Assembly: GCF_041504345.1 (NCBI RefSeq)
Contig: NZ_CP167895.1
Location: 310,001 to 374,000, forward strand
Reading direction: 5' to 3'
DNA: 64,000 nucleotides
DNA from: Vibrio sp. BS-M-Sm-2
Lineage (GTDB): Bacteria > Pseudomonadota > Gammaproteobacteria > Enterobacterales > Vibrionaceae
Shown here: in pieces, positions 16,453-25,186 of the stretch
Layout of the letters: every line of letters starts with the position of its first letter
Numbering within the stretch: the first letter of the stretch is position 1
Made by a program: the position numbers and the translations under genes
The notes under the pieces: model-generated
What the model saw: the letters and a program-made list of their open reading frames with translations, nothing else
Database searches by the model: none
Told to the model about the DNA's origin: nothing

Positions 16453-17106
16453 ATGAAACGATTATTAATCCCTTTATTGATGCCCCTTGCGGCATATGCA
16501 AATGACCATCAATTACAAACTTTGAATTATCATGAACCAAGCTTGAGCTTTCAAACCGCGAAGGCTGGTGATAATTGGATAGGGACAGTATCCGGAGTAA
16601 TTCAAGCAACTGAAGAGATCAACATCAGTGCAGAAATTGACTCGGAAGGTTACCTAGAACTAGGGACTGGTTACGGCTTGATGCTAGGTAACTTTTACAC
16701 TGAAGCTTTCGTGAGTTATGGCCGAGCTGACCTTATCGATATCTACGACATCGGCTTATTTGGGGGCACTGCCATCACCAACAATATTATGGTTTTTGCC
16801 AACACTTCGCATGAATGGCGCGATGTTTCTTTATCCCTCATAGATATGACAGATAGAGAATGGAAAAACACTATCGGGACAAGTTACTCTCCCACAGAGT
16901 TTATGAACTTTTCCTATTCATTCAGCCATGATCGCCAATTAACGGGTTCAAAAGGTTATTACAACAGCCAAGACGTCACGTTTACCCTGAAACCCAAATG
17001 GGTGGAACCTTATGTGAAATATACTTTCGGCCAGAAACGTGTGAGTCCAGGAGACGTATTTCGTTCTGATGGCAGCGTCGAGCTAGGCTTCAACCTTCGT
17101 TTTTAG
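16453..17106 (+). CDS. Small outer-membrane beta-barrel protein
   Basis: 217 residues from the ATG at 16453 (MKRLLIPLLMPLAAYA, a Sec signal cut before Asn17). The mature chain alternates polar and hydrophobic residues in about ten strand-like stretches and ends in GFNLRF, with the C-terminal Phe favoured by the BAM assembly machinery. I do not recognise a family beyond 'outer membrane barrel'. A longer in-frame start at 16393 would run through the preceding terminator and is rejected. Its neighbour is the triplicated lipoprotein; a surface-display partnership is conceivable but unproven. Confidence 0.75.
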   Translation: MKRLLIPLLMPLAAYANDHQLQTLNYHEPSLSFQTAKAGDNWIGTVSGVIQATEEINISAEIDSEGYLELGTGYGLMLGNFYTEAFVSYGRADLIDIYDIGLFGGTAITNNIMVFANTSHEWRDVSLSLIDMTDREWKNTIGTSYSPTEFMNFSYSFSHDRQLTGSKGYYNSQDVTFTLKPKWVEPYVKYTFGQKRVSPGDVFRSDGSVELGFNLRF

Positions 17107-17132
17107 TTTACCGTTTCGTGTGGTAGCTCTCT

Positions 17133-17167
17133 CCCCTTTACGATCTGTTTGAGTAAAGGGGCTTTTT
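17133..17167 (+). terminator. Hairpin terminator after barrel gene
   Basis: CCCCTTTAC (17133-17141) pairs with GTAAAGGGG (17153-17161), followed by CTTTTT. Confidence 0.88.
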
Positions 17168-17314
17168 GCTACAGATAACCATCCATCGATTTTCCTCTCC
17201 ACGGTTTCACAATAAATAATTACACACTCTCATTTTTGAGCCTGCCGCGTATCAGATATGTTTTTTCGACTAACATAAAGTAAGCGCATCGAAACAAAAC
17301 TGAAAGGTGACATC

Positions 17315-18835
17315 ATGATTAAGTCGAAGCTGAAAGCAATAGCGTTAGCGAGCAGTATATTTATCTCACACCAAGTACTGGCGACTGAAAACTACAATAC
17401 CGATATTCCACTAAGCATCATGACTCCAGATACGGTGCAAACGAGCATCGGTGAATTGAACTTTAAAGATGGTGCACCAACTCCTGAAACCGCCCAAAAG
17501 CTCTATGACAACCTAGACACGCTTCGTTCAACAGAAGTTTTCCTCAATGCAATTCCAATGGCTTCAATTGAAGCACTTCGTATTGGACATACTGAGATTG
17601 GTTCAACATCATCAAACCAAGTGGTGGTTTTCGATAACCTGATGGATTCAAATCCTCTGTTTTTAACGGGCAACACCGATACCGTTTATGCTTCGGTTTT
17701 CCTAGACCTTGAGAAAGATGGCCCAACCGTCATTGAAGTGCCTGAAGGTATGGGGCCGACAACTGTCAATGATGCATTCTTTCGCTTTGTAACCGACTTA
17801 GGCATTGTCGGACCTGACAAAGGTAAAGGGGGTAACTACCTGATTCTACCTCCAGGCTATAAAGGTGAAGTACCAGAAGGCTACTTCGTTTCGCAATCCA
17901 CCAGCTACACCAACTGGTTCATCGCTCGCGGATTCCTGAAAGATGGTAAAACCGATGCTGCAGTGAAAGCATATAAAGAGAAGCTTAAGATCTACCCACT
18001 AGCGAAGAAAGATGATCAGCCGAAAATGGAGTTCATCTCCGGTAGTGGCAAACCATTCAATACCATTCATGCGAACGACGAGCATTTCTACAAAGAGATC
18101 AAAACCGTATTGGATAAAGAGCCAATCTCGTTTATCGACCCAGAACTTCGCGGATTAATGTCGAGTATTGGTATTCAAAAAAACAAACCTTTTGCTCCAG
18201 ATGAACGCATGCAAAAGCTAATGAAAGATGGTGTCGCAATCGGTAACGCAACAGCAAGATCACTGTACTTCCAGCCAAGAGACAAGAAGGCTTACATTTA
18301 TGAAGATCGCCTATGGAAGACAGCGTTTATCGGTAAAGATTACCAATGGCTAGTGGATAAAGGTGAAGGCGGACGCAACCTAGATGCACGCTCTTATTTC
18401 TTCTATGTTGCAACGGTGAATACGCCAGCAATGGCCCTCAAGCTTATCGAAAAAGGCTCTCAATATGCACTGATCGACCAAGAGAAAGGCGGTGAATACT
18501 TCGATGGTGGTAAGCACTATAAGTTGAATATTCCAGCGAATGTACCAGCAAAAAACTTCTGGTCAGTTGTGGCTTACGACACGCAAACACGCTCAGAGCT
18601 GCAAACCAGTCAACCGCTGCCAAGTAAGAATAACCAGCGTGATGATTTTATTGAAAATGAAGATGGCTCAGTGGATTTGTACTTTGGCCCTACCGCTCCA
18701 AAAGGAAAAGAAGCGAACTGGATAGAAACCGTTCCAGGCAAAGGTTGGTTTACCGTGCTAAGACTCTATGGCCCACAAGAAGCATGGTATGACAAGACAT
18801 GGAAACCAAGCGACATTGAAGAGGTAAAGCTTTAA
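17315..18835 (+). CDS. Periplasmic DUF1254/DUF1214 protein
   Basis: 506 residues with a Sec signal (cleaved after about Ala23, HQVLA then TENYN). The N-terminal half, from FLNAIPMASIEALR through NTDTVYASVFLDL and VPEGMG, is the DUF1254 domain. The C-terminal half, with FWSVVAYDTQTRSELQ and NWIETVPGKGWFTVLRLYGP, is DUF1214. Proteins of this pair are widespread in bacteria and their function is not established. An AAGGTG ribosome site supports the start. It is monocistronic and convergent with a LysR-type gene, from which a bidirectional terminator separates it. Confidence 0.88.
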   Translation: MIKSKLKAIALASSIFISHQVLATENYNTDIPLSIMTPDTVQTSIGELNFKDGAPTPETAQKLYDNLDTLRSTEVFLNAIPMASIEALRIGHTEIGSTSSNQVVVFDNLMDSNPLFLTGNTDTVYASVFLDLEKDGPTVIEVPEGMGPTTVNDAFFRFVTDLGIVGPDKGKGGNYLILPPGYKGEVPEGYFVSQSTSYTNWFIARGFLKDGKTDAAVKAYKEKLKIYPLAKKDDQPKMEFISGSGKPFNTIHANDEHFYKEIKTVLDKEPISFIDPELRGLMSSIGIQKNKPFAPDERMQKLMKDGVAIGNATARSLYFQPRDKKAYIYEDRLWKTAFIGKDYQWLVDKGEGGRNLDARSYFFYVATVNTPAMALKLIEKGSQYALIDQEKGGEYFDGGKHYKLNIPANVPAKNFWSVVAYDTQTRSELQTSQPLPSKNNQRDDFIENEDGSVDLYFGPTAPKGKEANWIETVPGKGWFTVLRLYGPQEAWYDKTWKPSDIEEVKL

Positions 18836-18878
18836 CACGAAGCCTACATCGTTAATCGAGCTGTAAATCTTAAACAAA

Positions 18879-18905
18879 AACGCGTCTAAATTGGCGCGTT
18901 TTTTT
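18879..18905. terminator. Bidirectional hairpin terminator
   Basis: AACGCGTC and GGCGCGTT pair (one G-T) around TAAATT, flanked by A- and T-tracts, between the convergent DUF1254 and LysR-type genes. Confidence 0.85.
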
Positions 18906-18910
18906 CATTG

Positions 18911-19819
18911 TTAACTGTTTTTCAAACTGTCACTTAAGATCTGCGCTATGCGCTTCACTATTGGGTGCTGATAACAAGCACGGTGATACTGAATACCAAC
19001 ATCGAAAGTAACCGTTTTTCCATTGAACAGCACTGGCCGTTTACTGAGCCCGCTTGGTATGGAGGCCGAATCCATATCAAAGCCAACAAACACATACTGG
19101 CTCACCTGAACACACTCCAACGCAGAGAAGACCGATGCAACGGTCAGCTTTTGCTGCAACACCAATCCTGTGCGTTTTTTCAAACGCTCGTAATATGAGT
19201 TGCCGTCCAATGACCCCATAGACACACGAACCGTATCAAAGGTTTCTAGTTGTGTGAGGTCGATGGTTTCATTTTTGGCTAAAGGATGTGCATCTGCCAC
19301 ATAAGCGAACAAGTCTAGCGAACCGACTTTACGCTCCACAATGCGATCATTAAGTTCATTAGGATAACCCGAAACACCAATCGCTAAAGTACCAGCCTTC
19401 GGAAACTCGACTCCATCTAGAGACCAGTCCATCATCGATATTTTGGGCTTAGACTCCTCGTTGGTTAGCCCTTGCAACAAGGGAACCGTAAACAGTGTGC
19501 TCAAAGGGTTAGCTGCATGAAAAACATATTCAATATTCGAATCGGTACCAATAAACGACTGCGATATTTGCTGAGCTTGCTCTAACTTTTCTAGCGGTTC
19601 TTTCACCACCAGCATCAATTGAGTAGTGAACAAGGTCGGTGCATAAATACCTTTAGTCGCGATGAATAATTCATTCGCAAACAAGTCTCGACCTTCCGCC
19701 AAATGGCGATTAAACGTCGCTCGACTAATATCCAAGATATGGCACACCTTCGCCTGAGACTGTTGCTCATGCAGCAAATCTAAAAATCGATACAGATTTA
19801 GGTCGATTGTGTTTTTCAA
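18911..19819 (-). CDS. LysR-type regulator with divergent helix-turn-helix
   Basis: 302 residues. The N-terminus IDLNLYRFLDLLHEQQSQAK followed by VCHILDISRATFNRHLAEGR is laid out as in LysR proteins, though the recognition helix departs from the usual SQPAVS pattern. The remaining ~210 residues look like a LysR effector-binding fold (GTLAIGVSGYPNEL; DLFAYVADAHPLA; TFDTVRVSMG). A dyad at 19852-19876, just upstream of the start, is a candidate self-binding site. The target genes are unknown; the EamA permease 414 bp away is divergent and a possible target. Confidence 0.75.
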   Translation of the reverse strand: MKNTIDLNLYRFLDLLHEQQSQAKVCHILDISRATFNRHLAEGRDLFANELFIATKGIYAPTLFTTQLMLVVKEPLEKLEQAQQISQSFIGTDSNIEYVFHAANPLSTLFTVPLLQGLTNEESKPKISMMDWSLDGVEFPKAGTLAIGVSGYPNELNDRIVERKVGSLDLFAYVADAHPLAKNETIDLTQLETFDTVRVSMGSLDGNSYYERLKKRTGLVLQQKLTVASVFSALECVQVSQYVFVGFDMDSASIPSGLSKRPVLFNGKTVTFDVGIQYHRACYQHPIVKRIAQILSDSLKNS

Positions 19820-20233
19820 ATGCCCTACCTCATTTCCATGCTATGTCGTTCTTTGTTCAGTATGAACGCGAACAAAATAAACCTTCAACACTCAATGCGA
19901 TAACTTTGCTGCCAGTAGCGTTTTTCATGAAAACTTTCTAAATACGATTGCAGGAAGGGCTCAATGCCGAATGAAAAGGAACCTTATCTTACTTCGCTGA
20001 ATCCAACACCTACACACAAAAATTAGACCTCACAAAGAATAATGGCTTTAAGTAAATCCATTTCTATAGAAAATATTTATACCACAGGGTTATATTATAG
20101 ATTTAATTTCTACAAATCATTTCAATTAGAGACAAAAAGACAAATTTTTTCTCCGACTACCTACTTATACTGTGCCACGTCATTAAGGCGCTACAAGCCT
20201 GTAATTTAAAATAATTATTAATGAGTAGTCACC
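19820..20233. other. 414-bp divergent intergenic region with dyad
   Basis: No gene seen. Near the LysR-type gene, TTTGTTC (19852-19858) and GAACAAA (19870-19876) form an inverted repeat that contains a second dyad, GTTCAGTATGAAC (19855-19867). This is a good candidate operator. From about 20040 to 20160 the sequence is strongly AT-rich and probably holds the EamA promoter. Confidence 0.5.
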
Positions 20234-21151
20234 ATGAATTCGAAGTCGCTAACTATCTTGCTTTTTGTCTCTGTTTGCTTAATTTGGGGAACTACTTGGT
20301 TCGCTATGGAAGTGGCATTGCATTCTATCCCACCTATTTTTGCCACTGCATTACGCTTTCTACTCGCAGCACCTCTGCTTGCGGTATTAGCGAAAGTCTT
20401 TAAACAACCTTTGCTATTTCCAAAGGGTAAGCGTCAATGGCTGCTCATTGTCGCGCTGATGTACTTCGCTATTCCGTTCACTTTAATGATCTACGGTGAG
20501 CAATACATCTCTTCTGGTTTAGCATCGATCATTTTCGCGAACATGCCGGTTGCTGTCATGCTGATGTCTGGCTTATTCCTAGGCCTGCGCTTGGCGAAGC
20601 ATCAAATCTTCGGCTTGATCACCGCAGTTGTCAGCCTATGTTTAATCCTTGGCACCGAAATGCAAATGGGTGGCGATGACTACCTTATCGGCACGATTTG
20701 TTTAGGCCTTGCTGTTGCCATTCATGCAGTGATGTATGTGCTGGTTCAAAAGCACTGCAAAGGAATCGAAGTACTGACTTACAACGCTGTACCGAGCTTA
20801 ATTGCTTCCCTATTCTTGTTCGCAGTTTCAGCGATGGGTGAAAGCGTTAATGTTGAATCCTTCACTTGGGATTCAATCTCAGCCGTGGTTTACCTAGGCT
20901 TTGTGGCGAGTGTTGGCGGTATTGTGGCTTACTTCAAATTAGGACAGGTTTCGACACCTTTCCAAGCGTCTATCTGCTTCCTAATTTTCCCTGTAGTAGC
21001 ACTACTGATCTCTTGCTATATCAATGGTGAAGTGCTTTCTGAACAGTCATTGCTTATGATGATTCCTCTGCTTTGTGGCATCTTACTGACCAAGGCACCA
21101 AAAGGGATCTTTAAGCTGCGTTCTTCGTTAAAAACAGCGAGCAGCAACTAA
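20234..21151 (+). CDS. EamA/DMT-superfamily permease
   Basis: 305 residues with about ten membrane segments in two EamA repeats. The start SLTILLFVSVCLIWGTTWFA has the WGTTW signature and the second repeat begins near residue 150. It is an inner-membrane exporter of unknown substrate, unrelated in detail to the permease at 12927. The ATG at 20234 has only a weak upstream GAGT. It is flanked by the LysR-type gene on the left and a strong terminator on the right, so it is probably monocistronic. Confidence 0.87.
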   Translation: MNSKSLTILLFVSVCLIWGTTWFAMEVALHSIPPIFATALRFLLAAPLLAVLAKVFKQPLLFPKGKRQWLLIVALMYFAIPFTLMIYGEQYISSGLASIIFANMPVAVMLMSGLFLGLRLAKHQIFGLITAVVSLCLILGTEMQMGGDDYLIGTICLGLAVAIHAVMYVLVQKHCKGIEVLTYNAVPSLIASLFLFAVSAMGESVNVESFTWDSISAVVYLGFVASVGGIVAYFKLGQVSTPFQASICFLIFPVVALLISCYINGEVLSEQSLLMMIPLLCGILLTKAPKGIFKLRSSLKTASSN

Positions 21152-21163
21152 GCTCTATGAATC

Positions 21164-21200
21164 ACCCTAGAAGCTCGTAATGTGCTTCTAGGGTTCTATT
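21164..21200 (+). terminator. Hairpin terminator after EamA gene
   Basis: ACCCTAGAAGC (21164-21174) and GCTTCTAGGGT (21184-21194) form an 11-bp stem with a 9-nt loop, followed by TCTATTTA. Confidence 0.8.
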
Positions 21201-21402
21201 TAGCTACTCGTATCGAAGCTTCTACCACACTCCTCTTTGCATACACTCCTATCTGTTTCACCGCGTCCATTCTTTCTCTGCCCATCACTCATTGATAATG
21301 GCAAGCAAATGACTTAAAAGTCGTAATCGACTACATTAGAAACACCAATCATTGTCGGCTTTGGTCATAGCCTTCAGCGCCCTTCTCCAACCAAGGAATG
21401 TC

Positions 21403-22245
21403 ATGAGAACTCTCATCAAACACATGCGTCTGATTAAAGGTCAACCTTGTAGGGTTGAGGAACTGACTAACAGCGACGATGCGTTCTTAGAACCGCACAG
21501 ACATGAGTATTGGGAGTTGGTGTGGTGTGTGGATGATCTCGGTAGTCAGAGTATTGATTTCGTCGATTACGACAACAAAGTCGGGCGTATTTTTACCATT
21601 GCTCCTGGTCAAGTACATCGCTCAGAACTGGTGGGAGAAAGTGCTCGTTTACTGGTATTTACCCCTGGCTTTGTTAAAACCAATCACCGCAACACTCAGC
21701 TGGTCGATACTGTTTTTGCCATGCACCAAAGCCGCCCTCCCTATTTGGATTGCAGTGAAGAAGGCAACCGCTACCTGTTGCCTATTTTCGACATGCTGAA
21801 AGAAGAATGTGCACGAGAAGAGAGCGACTGGGACCTAGTAGAGTCGCTCGTTAATAGTTTTTTACGCTACATACTACGCTTCGCAACCCAGTCCTCATTG
21901 AAAGGCGAAGTGCGCGACAGTCGAGTAAACAAGGTTGTTGATTTGATTGAACAACATTACACAACACACAAACATTGCGAGTTTTATGCGCAAGCACTGT
22001 CGATAACTAACAAGCGCATCAACGAAATAGTCAAAGCGGAACGAGGTAAAACGGTCACTCAGTTAATCCATGATCGAACCATCTTAGAAGCGAACCGAGA
22101 ACTGATCTTTTCGACCAAGACAATTAAAACCATCGCCTTTGAACTTGGCTTCGAAGACCCTGCCTATTTCAGTCGTTTTTATCGTGGGCAGATGAAAGAG
22201 TCTCCTGCAGAGTTTCGAGCTCGATGTGCAGATCGTGCAACATAA
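21403..22245 (+). CDS. AraC-family transcriptional regulator
   Basis: 280 residues from the ATG at 21403, which has AAGGAA upstream; an in-frame extension to 21352 lacks a ribosome site. The N-terminal cupin-like sensor (EPHRHEYWELVWCVDD; FTIAPGQVHRSEL) precedes a C-terminal AraC double helix-turn-helix, ending in the signature IAFELGFEDPAYFSRFYRGQ then MKESPAEFR. The next gene downstream on the same strand is a MATE exporter starting 86 nt later, which is the likely target. Confidence 0.9.
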   Translation: MRTLIKHMRLIKGQPCRVEELTNSDDAFLEPHRHEYWELVWCVDDLGSQSIDFVDYDNKVGRIFTIAPGQVHRSELVGESARLLVFTPGFVKTNHRNTQLVDTVFAMHQSRPPYLDCSEEGNRYLLPIFDMLKEECAREESDWDLVESLVNSFLRYILRFATQSSLKGEVRDSRVNKVVDLIEQHYTTHKHCEFYAQALSITNKRINEIVKAERGKTVTQLIHDRTILEANRELIFSTKTIKTIAFELGFEDPAYFSRFYRGQMKESPAEFRARCADRAT

Positions 22246-22331
22246 TGCGCAGATAATCCCTTTTTAGAATCCAATTAAGTTCCGATAATGCTCCCTCTTT
22301 ATTTCATCCAATTTGCTGGGAGCTTTCTGGA

Positions 22332-23678
22332 ATGAGCATTAATCTCAAAACCGATCCTATCTCAAAATCCTTTTATCAATACCTTTGGCCCGCACTAACG
22401 GGCATGGTGATCAAGTCTCTTTTTATCATGGGAGATGCTTGGTTTGTCGGACGCGGTGTTGGCCCTGATGGGCTTGGTGCTATCGCTTTGACCATCCCTG
22501 CTTTTTCAATATTCACCGCCATTGCCATGATGGTGGGTATTGGCGGCGCAGCTCTTATGTCTATCGAAGTCGGTAAAGGGAACACGACGTCAGGTCAAAC
22601 CCTGTTTAGCCAATCCATGCTCAGTACCGCTGTGCTTAGCACCATTTCAGTCAGCATTGCCCTGTATTTTCTAGACGACATGATTGCGTTAATGGGCGCT
22701 TCTGGTTACATGGCTGAACTGACTCACGATTACCTGTCTGTGATGCTGCCATTCTTTGTGTTGTACTCGTTAGCTTGGGTCATGTCATGCTTTGTTCGTA
22801 ACGATACCAACCCAAAACTGGCGACTTACGCGATGTCGATAGGTGCTGTGGTTAACCTAGTTTTAGACTACTTCTTCGTTTTAGAATTTGGCTGGGGCAT
22901 GAAAGGCGCGGCCTACGGCACAGCAATTGCTCAAGGTGTTATCGCTTGTATTCTATTAAGCCACTTTGTACGTAGACAAGGCACCTTGGAAATGAGCTTA
23001 AAAGGGATTGGTTTGAGCAAACTGCCAAGCATCCTAAAAATAGGTACACCGACATTCTTCATTGAAGTAACCGCAGCGATGACGATCTTATTGTTCAACT
23101 ACGTGTTGCTACATCAGTTTGGTGAGAATCATATTATCGCCTATGGCTTAACGGCAAACGTTGGGGTATTCGCCCTGTTTGTAATGGTCGGAATCGCTCA
23201 AGCCTGCCAGCCAATCATCAGCTTTAATCATGGAGCCAACCAACCAAACCGCATCGAAGCGATTTTTCGCTTAGGTTTAAAAAGTGCAATTGGTAGTGGT
23301 TTGGTGTTTATGGTTATTGTGTACCTGTTTGCTCCTCAAATAGCAGCCATTTATCTAGGTGCTTCAAGTGACTTGATTGAACTTTCAGCCACTGCATTGA
23401 CGTTCTTCTTCTTTGCTGTACCACTGATGGGAGTCAACTTGGTGATCGCCAACCTGTTTCAGGCAACGGCAAAACCCAAACAAGCAACACTGATATCTCT
23501 TGGACGTGGCTTCGTCTTCGTCGCATTGGGTATCGTCATTTTACCTAAGCTATTCCCAGAACAAGGTATTTGGGCAAGTATTCTGTTCGCGGAAACCGTA
23601 ACAGCCATATTCAGCCTGAGTATGCTGCGCAGCTACAAGAAGCGCTTTTCTGGCTCATTAGAAAAACAGGCGGCATAG
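22332..23678 (+). CDS. MATE-family efflux transporter
   Basis: 448 residues with about twelve membrane segments in two homologous halves, the normal MATE layout. The N-terminus has FYQYLWPALTGMVIKSLFIM and GDAWFVGRGVGPDGLGAIAL; the second half begins near GTPTFFIEVTAAMTILLF. These inner-membrane proteins export cationic drugs or metabolites using Na+ or H+. It follows the AraC-type regulator closely and ends at a strong terminator. The substrate is not predictable. Confidence 0.92.
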   Translation: MSINLKTDPISKSFYQYLWPALTGMVIKSLFIMGDAWFVGRGVGPDGLGAIALTIPAFSIFTAIAMMVGIGGAALMSIEVGKGNTTSGQTLFSQSMLSTAVLSTISVSIALYFLDDMIALMGASGYMAELTHDYLSVMLPFFVLYSLAWVMSCFVRNDTNPKLATYAMSIGAVVNLVLDYFFVLEFGWGMKGAAYGTAIAQGVIACILLSHFVRRQGTLEMSLKGIGLSKLPSILKIGTPTFFIEVTAAMTILLFNYVLLHQFGENHIIAYGLTANVGVFALFVMVGIAQACQPIISFNHGANQPNRIEAIFRLGLKSAIGSGLVFMVIVYLFAPQIAAIYLGASSDLIELSATALTFFFFAVPLMGVNLVIANLFQATAKPKQATLISLGRGFVFVALGIVILPKLFPEQGIWASILFAETVTAIFSLSMLRSYKKRFSGSLEKQAA

Positions 23679-23730
23679 GAAGCAATCCGTTTAGAACGCC
23701 ACGCCTTTGACTACCAAATAGCACATACAA

Positions 23731-23762
23731 AAAAGCTCCAATATCGCTATTGGAGCTTTTTG
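23731..23762. terminator. Bidirectional hairpin terminator
   Basis: AAAAGCTCCAATA and TATTGGAGCTTTT form a 13-bp stem around a 4-base loop between the convergent MATE and MFS genes. Confidence 0.92.
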
Positions 23763-23787
23763 TTTATCTCATCAGATTGAAACCAAC

Positions 23788-24969
23788 TTAACGCCAGCTA
23801 AACATTCGAACTTCGTTGCCCTCTTCAGGCTTCTTGGGGATGTTTAAAGACAGCGCCAAAGAAACCACCGCCATCACTGCACCAATGTAGAAAACCGTTG
23901 CGGGAGACGATAACCAAATCACACCAAACGCGACTGGAATAACAACCGCGGCAATATGGTTGATGGTGAAAGAGACACCGGCGGTTGAGGCCATGTCAGC
24001 AGGATCTGCAATTTTCTGGAAGTAGGTTTTGATCGCCAATGCCAACGCAAAGAACAGATGATCGACAACATACAGCGCGGCTGCCCACTCCGCCGTTTGT
24101 ACTAAAGCATACCCAACGAACACTCCTATCAAACCGACATACTCAAAAATCAGCGCCTTCCGCTCACCCACCACACCAATAAACTTACCAATGCGTTTGG
24201 CGAACAAGAAGTTAAACAGATAGTTGATTAAGAACAGTAACGTTATGTCAGCGGCTGAGTAACCGAACTTCTCTACCATCAAGAAGCCTGCGAACACCGT
24301 GAAGATTTGTCTTCTTGCTCCGCTCATGAACGTCAGTGCGTAGTAAAGCCAGTAGCGCTTTCTTAGCACCAATTTCTTATTTTGTTGAGTCTTAGTTTGA
24401 AATTCAGGAAAACCAAAGGTCATCACCAATACTAAAACGAAACCGATGCCCCCAGTGATGCCATACACCCAAGCAAAATCGAGTTTAAGTTGCTCTAGCA
24501 TCACCCAAATAGAGCCATAAGTGATTAACGAGGCCAACGCGCCAACCGAGATCATTTTACCCAACATCTCTGGCGCTTCTTCTTTACTCAGCCATTGCAG
24601 TGACAAAGACTGCTTCAGCGTTTCAAAATAGTGAAAGCCCGTCGACATCAAAATCGTAGTCAGCAACAAGCCTGTGAGTGTAGGAAATAAACCGGTTATC
24701 GCCGTGCCCACGGTTAACATCGCCAGCGATATCAACATAAAGCGTTGCTCTCGAATGAAGGCCAACACAAACACCACGGTAAACGCTAAGAAGCCTGGGA
24801 TCTCACGAACACTTTGCAACAAGCCAATATCGGCACCATCAAAGTTCGCTTTCTCAATCACGAAGTTATTCAACAGAGCCATCCAGCTCGAAAACGCGAT
24901 AGGGACAACAATCGAAATCAGTAATAAGAAGTTTTGCGGCGTTTTCCAGCTCGCTGTTGATGCACTCAT
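23788..24969 (-). CDS. Major facilitator superfamily transporter
   Basis: 393 residues with about twelve hydrophobic segments. The N-terminus WKTPQNFLLLISIVVPIAFS is followed by a first-half signature region (QSVREIPGFLAFTVVF), and a second six-helix half begins near MSGARRQIFTVFAGFLMVEK. I chose the ATG at 24969 because AGGA is about 11 nt upstream; a TTG at 24978 is too close. The substrate is unknown. It is a single gene between two terminators, convergent with the MATE gene. Confidence 0.87.
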   Translation of the reverse strand: MSASTASWKTPQNFLLLISIVVPIAFSSWMALLNNFVIEKANFDGADIGLLQSVREIPGFLAFTVVFVLAFIREQRFMLISLAMLTVGTAITGLFPTLTGLLLTTILMSTGFHYFETLKQSLSLQWLSKEEAPEMLGKMISVGALASLITYGSIWVMLEQLKLDFAWVYGITGGIGFVLVLVMTFGFPEFQTKTQQNKKLVLRKRYWLYYALTFMSGARRQIFTVFAGFLMVEKFGYSAADITLLFLINYLFNFLFAKRIGKFIGVVGERKALIFEYVGLIGVFVGYALVQTAEWAAALYVVDHLFFALALAIKTYFQKIADPADMASTAGVSFTINHIAAVVIPVAFGVIWLSSPATVFYIGAVMAVVSLALSLNIPKKPEEGNEVRMFSWR

Positions 24970-25146
24970 GACAGCCAAATCCTAAATAGTAATCCAGTAT
25001 CATACTCCGGTTTTATGGCAATTAACAAACGATTAACTTTTGTTTTCTAGTGTTCATACGGAGCATAAATACATACTTCAAAAAGAGATAAATAAGAGAA
25101 ATAGGTCGTTGTAAAAAAGAGAGGGGTGAAATAAGAAAAGAAGAAT

Positions 25147-25171
25147 AAGAAGGGAGCAAGCCTCCCTTCTT
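25147..25171 (-). terminator. Hairpin terminator after lipoprotein gene
   Basis: AAGAAGGGAG (25147-25156) pairs with CTCCCTTCTT (25162-25171) around CAAGC. On the minus strand a T-rich run follows. It terminates the 686-residue lipoprotein gene. Confidence 0.85.
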
Positions 25172-25186
25172 TAGCGCAAAAAACCG

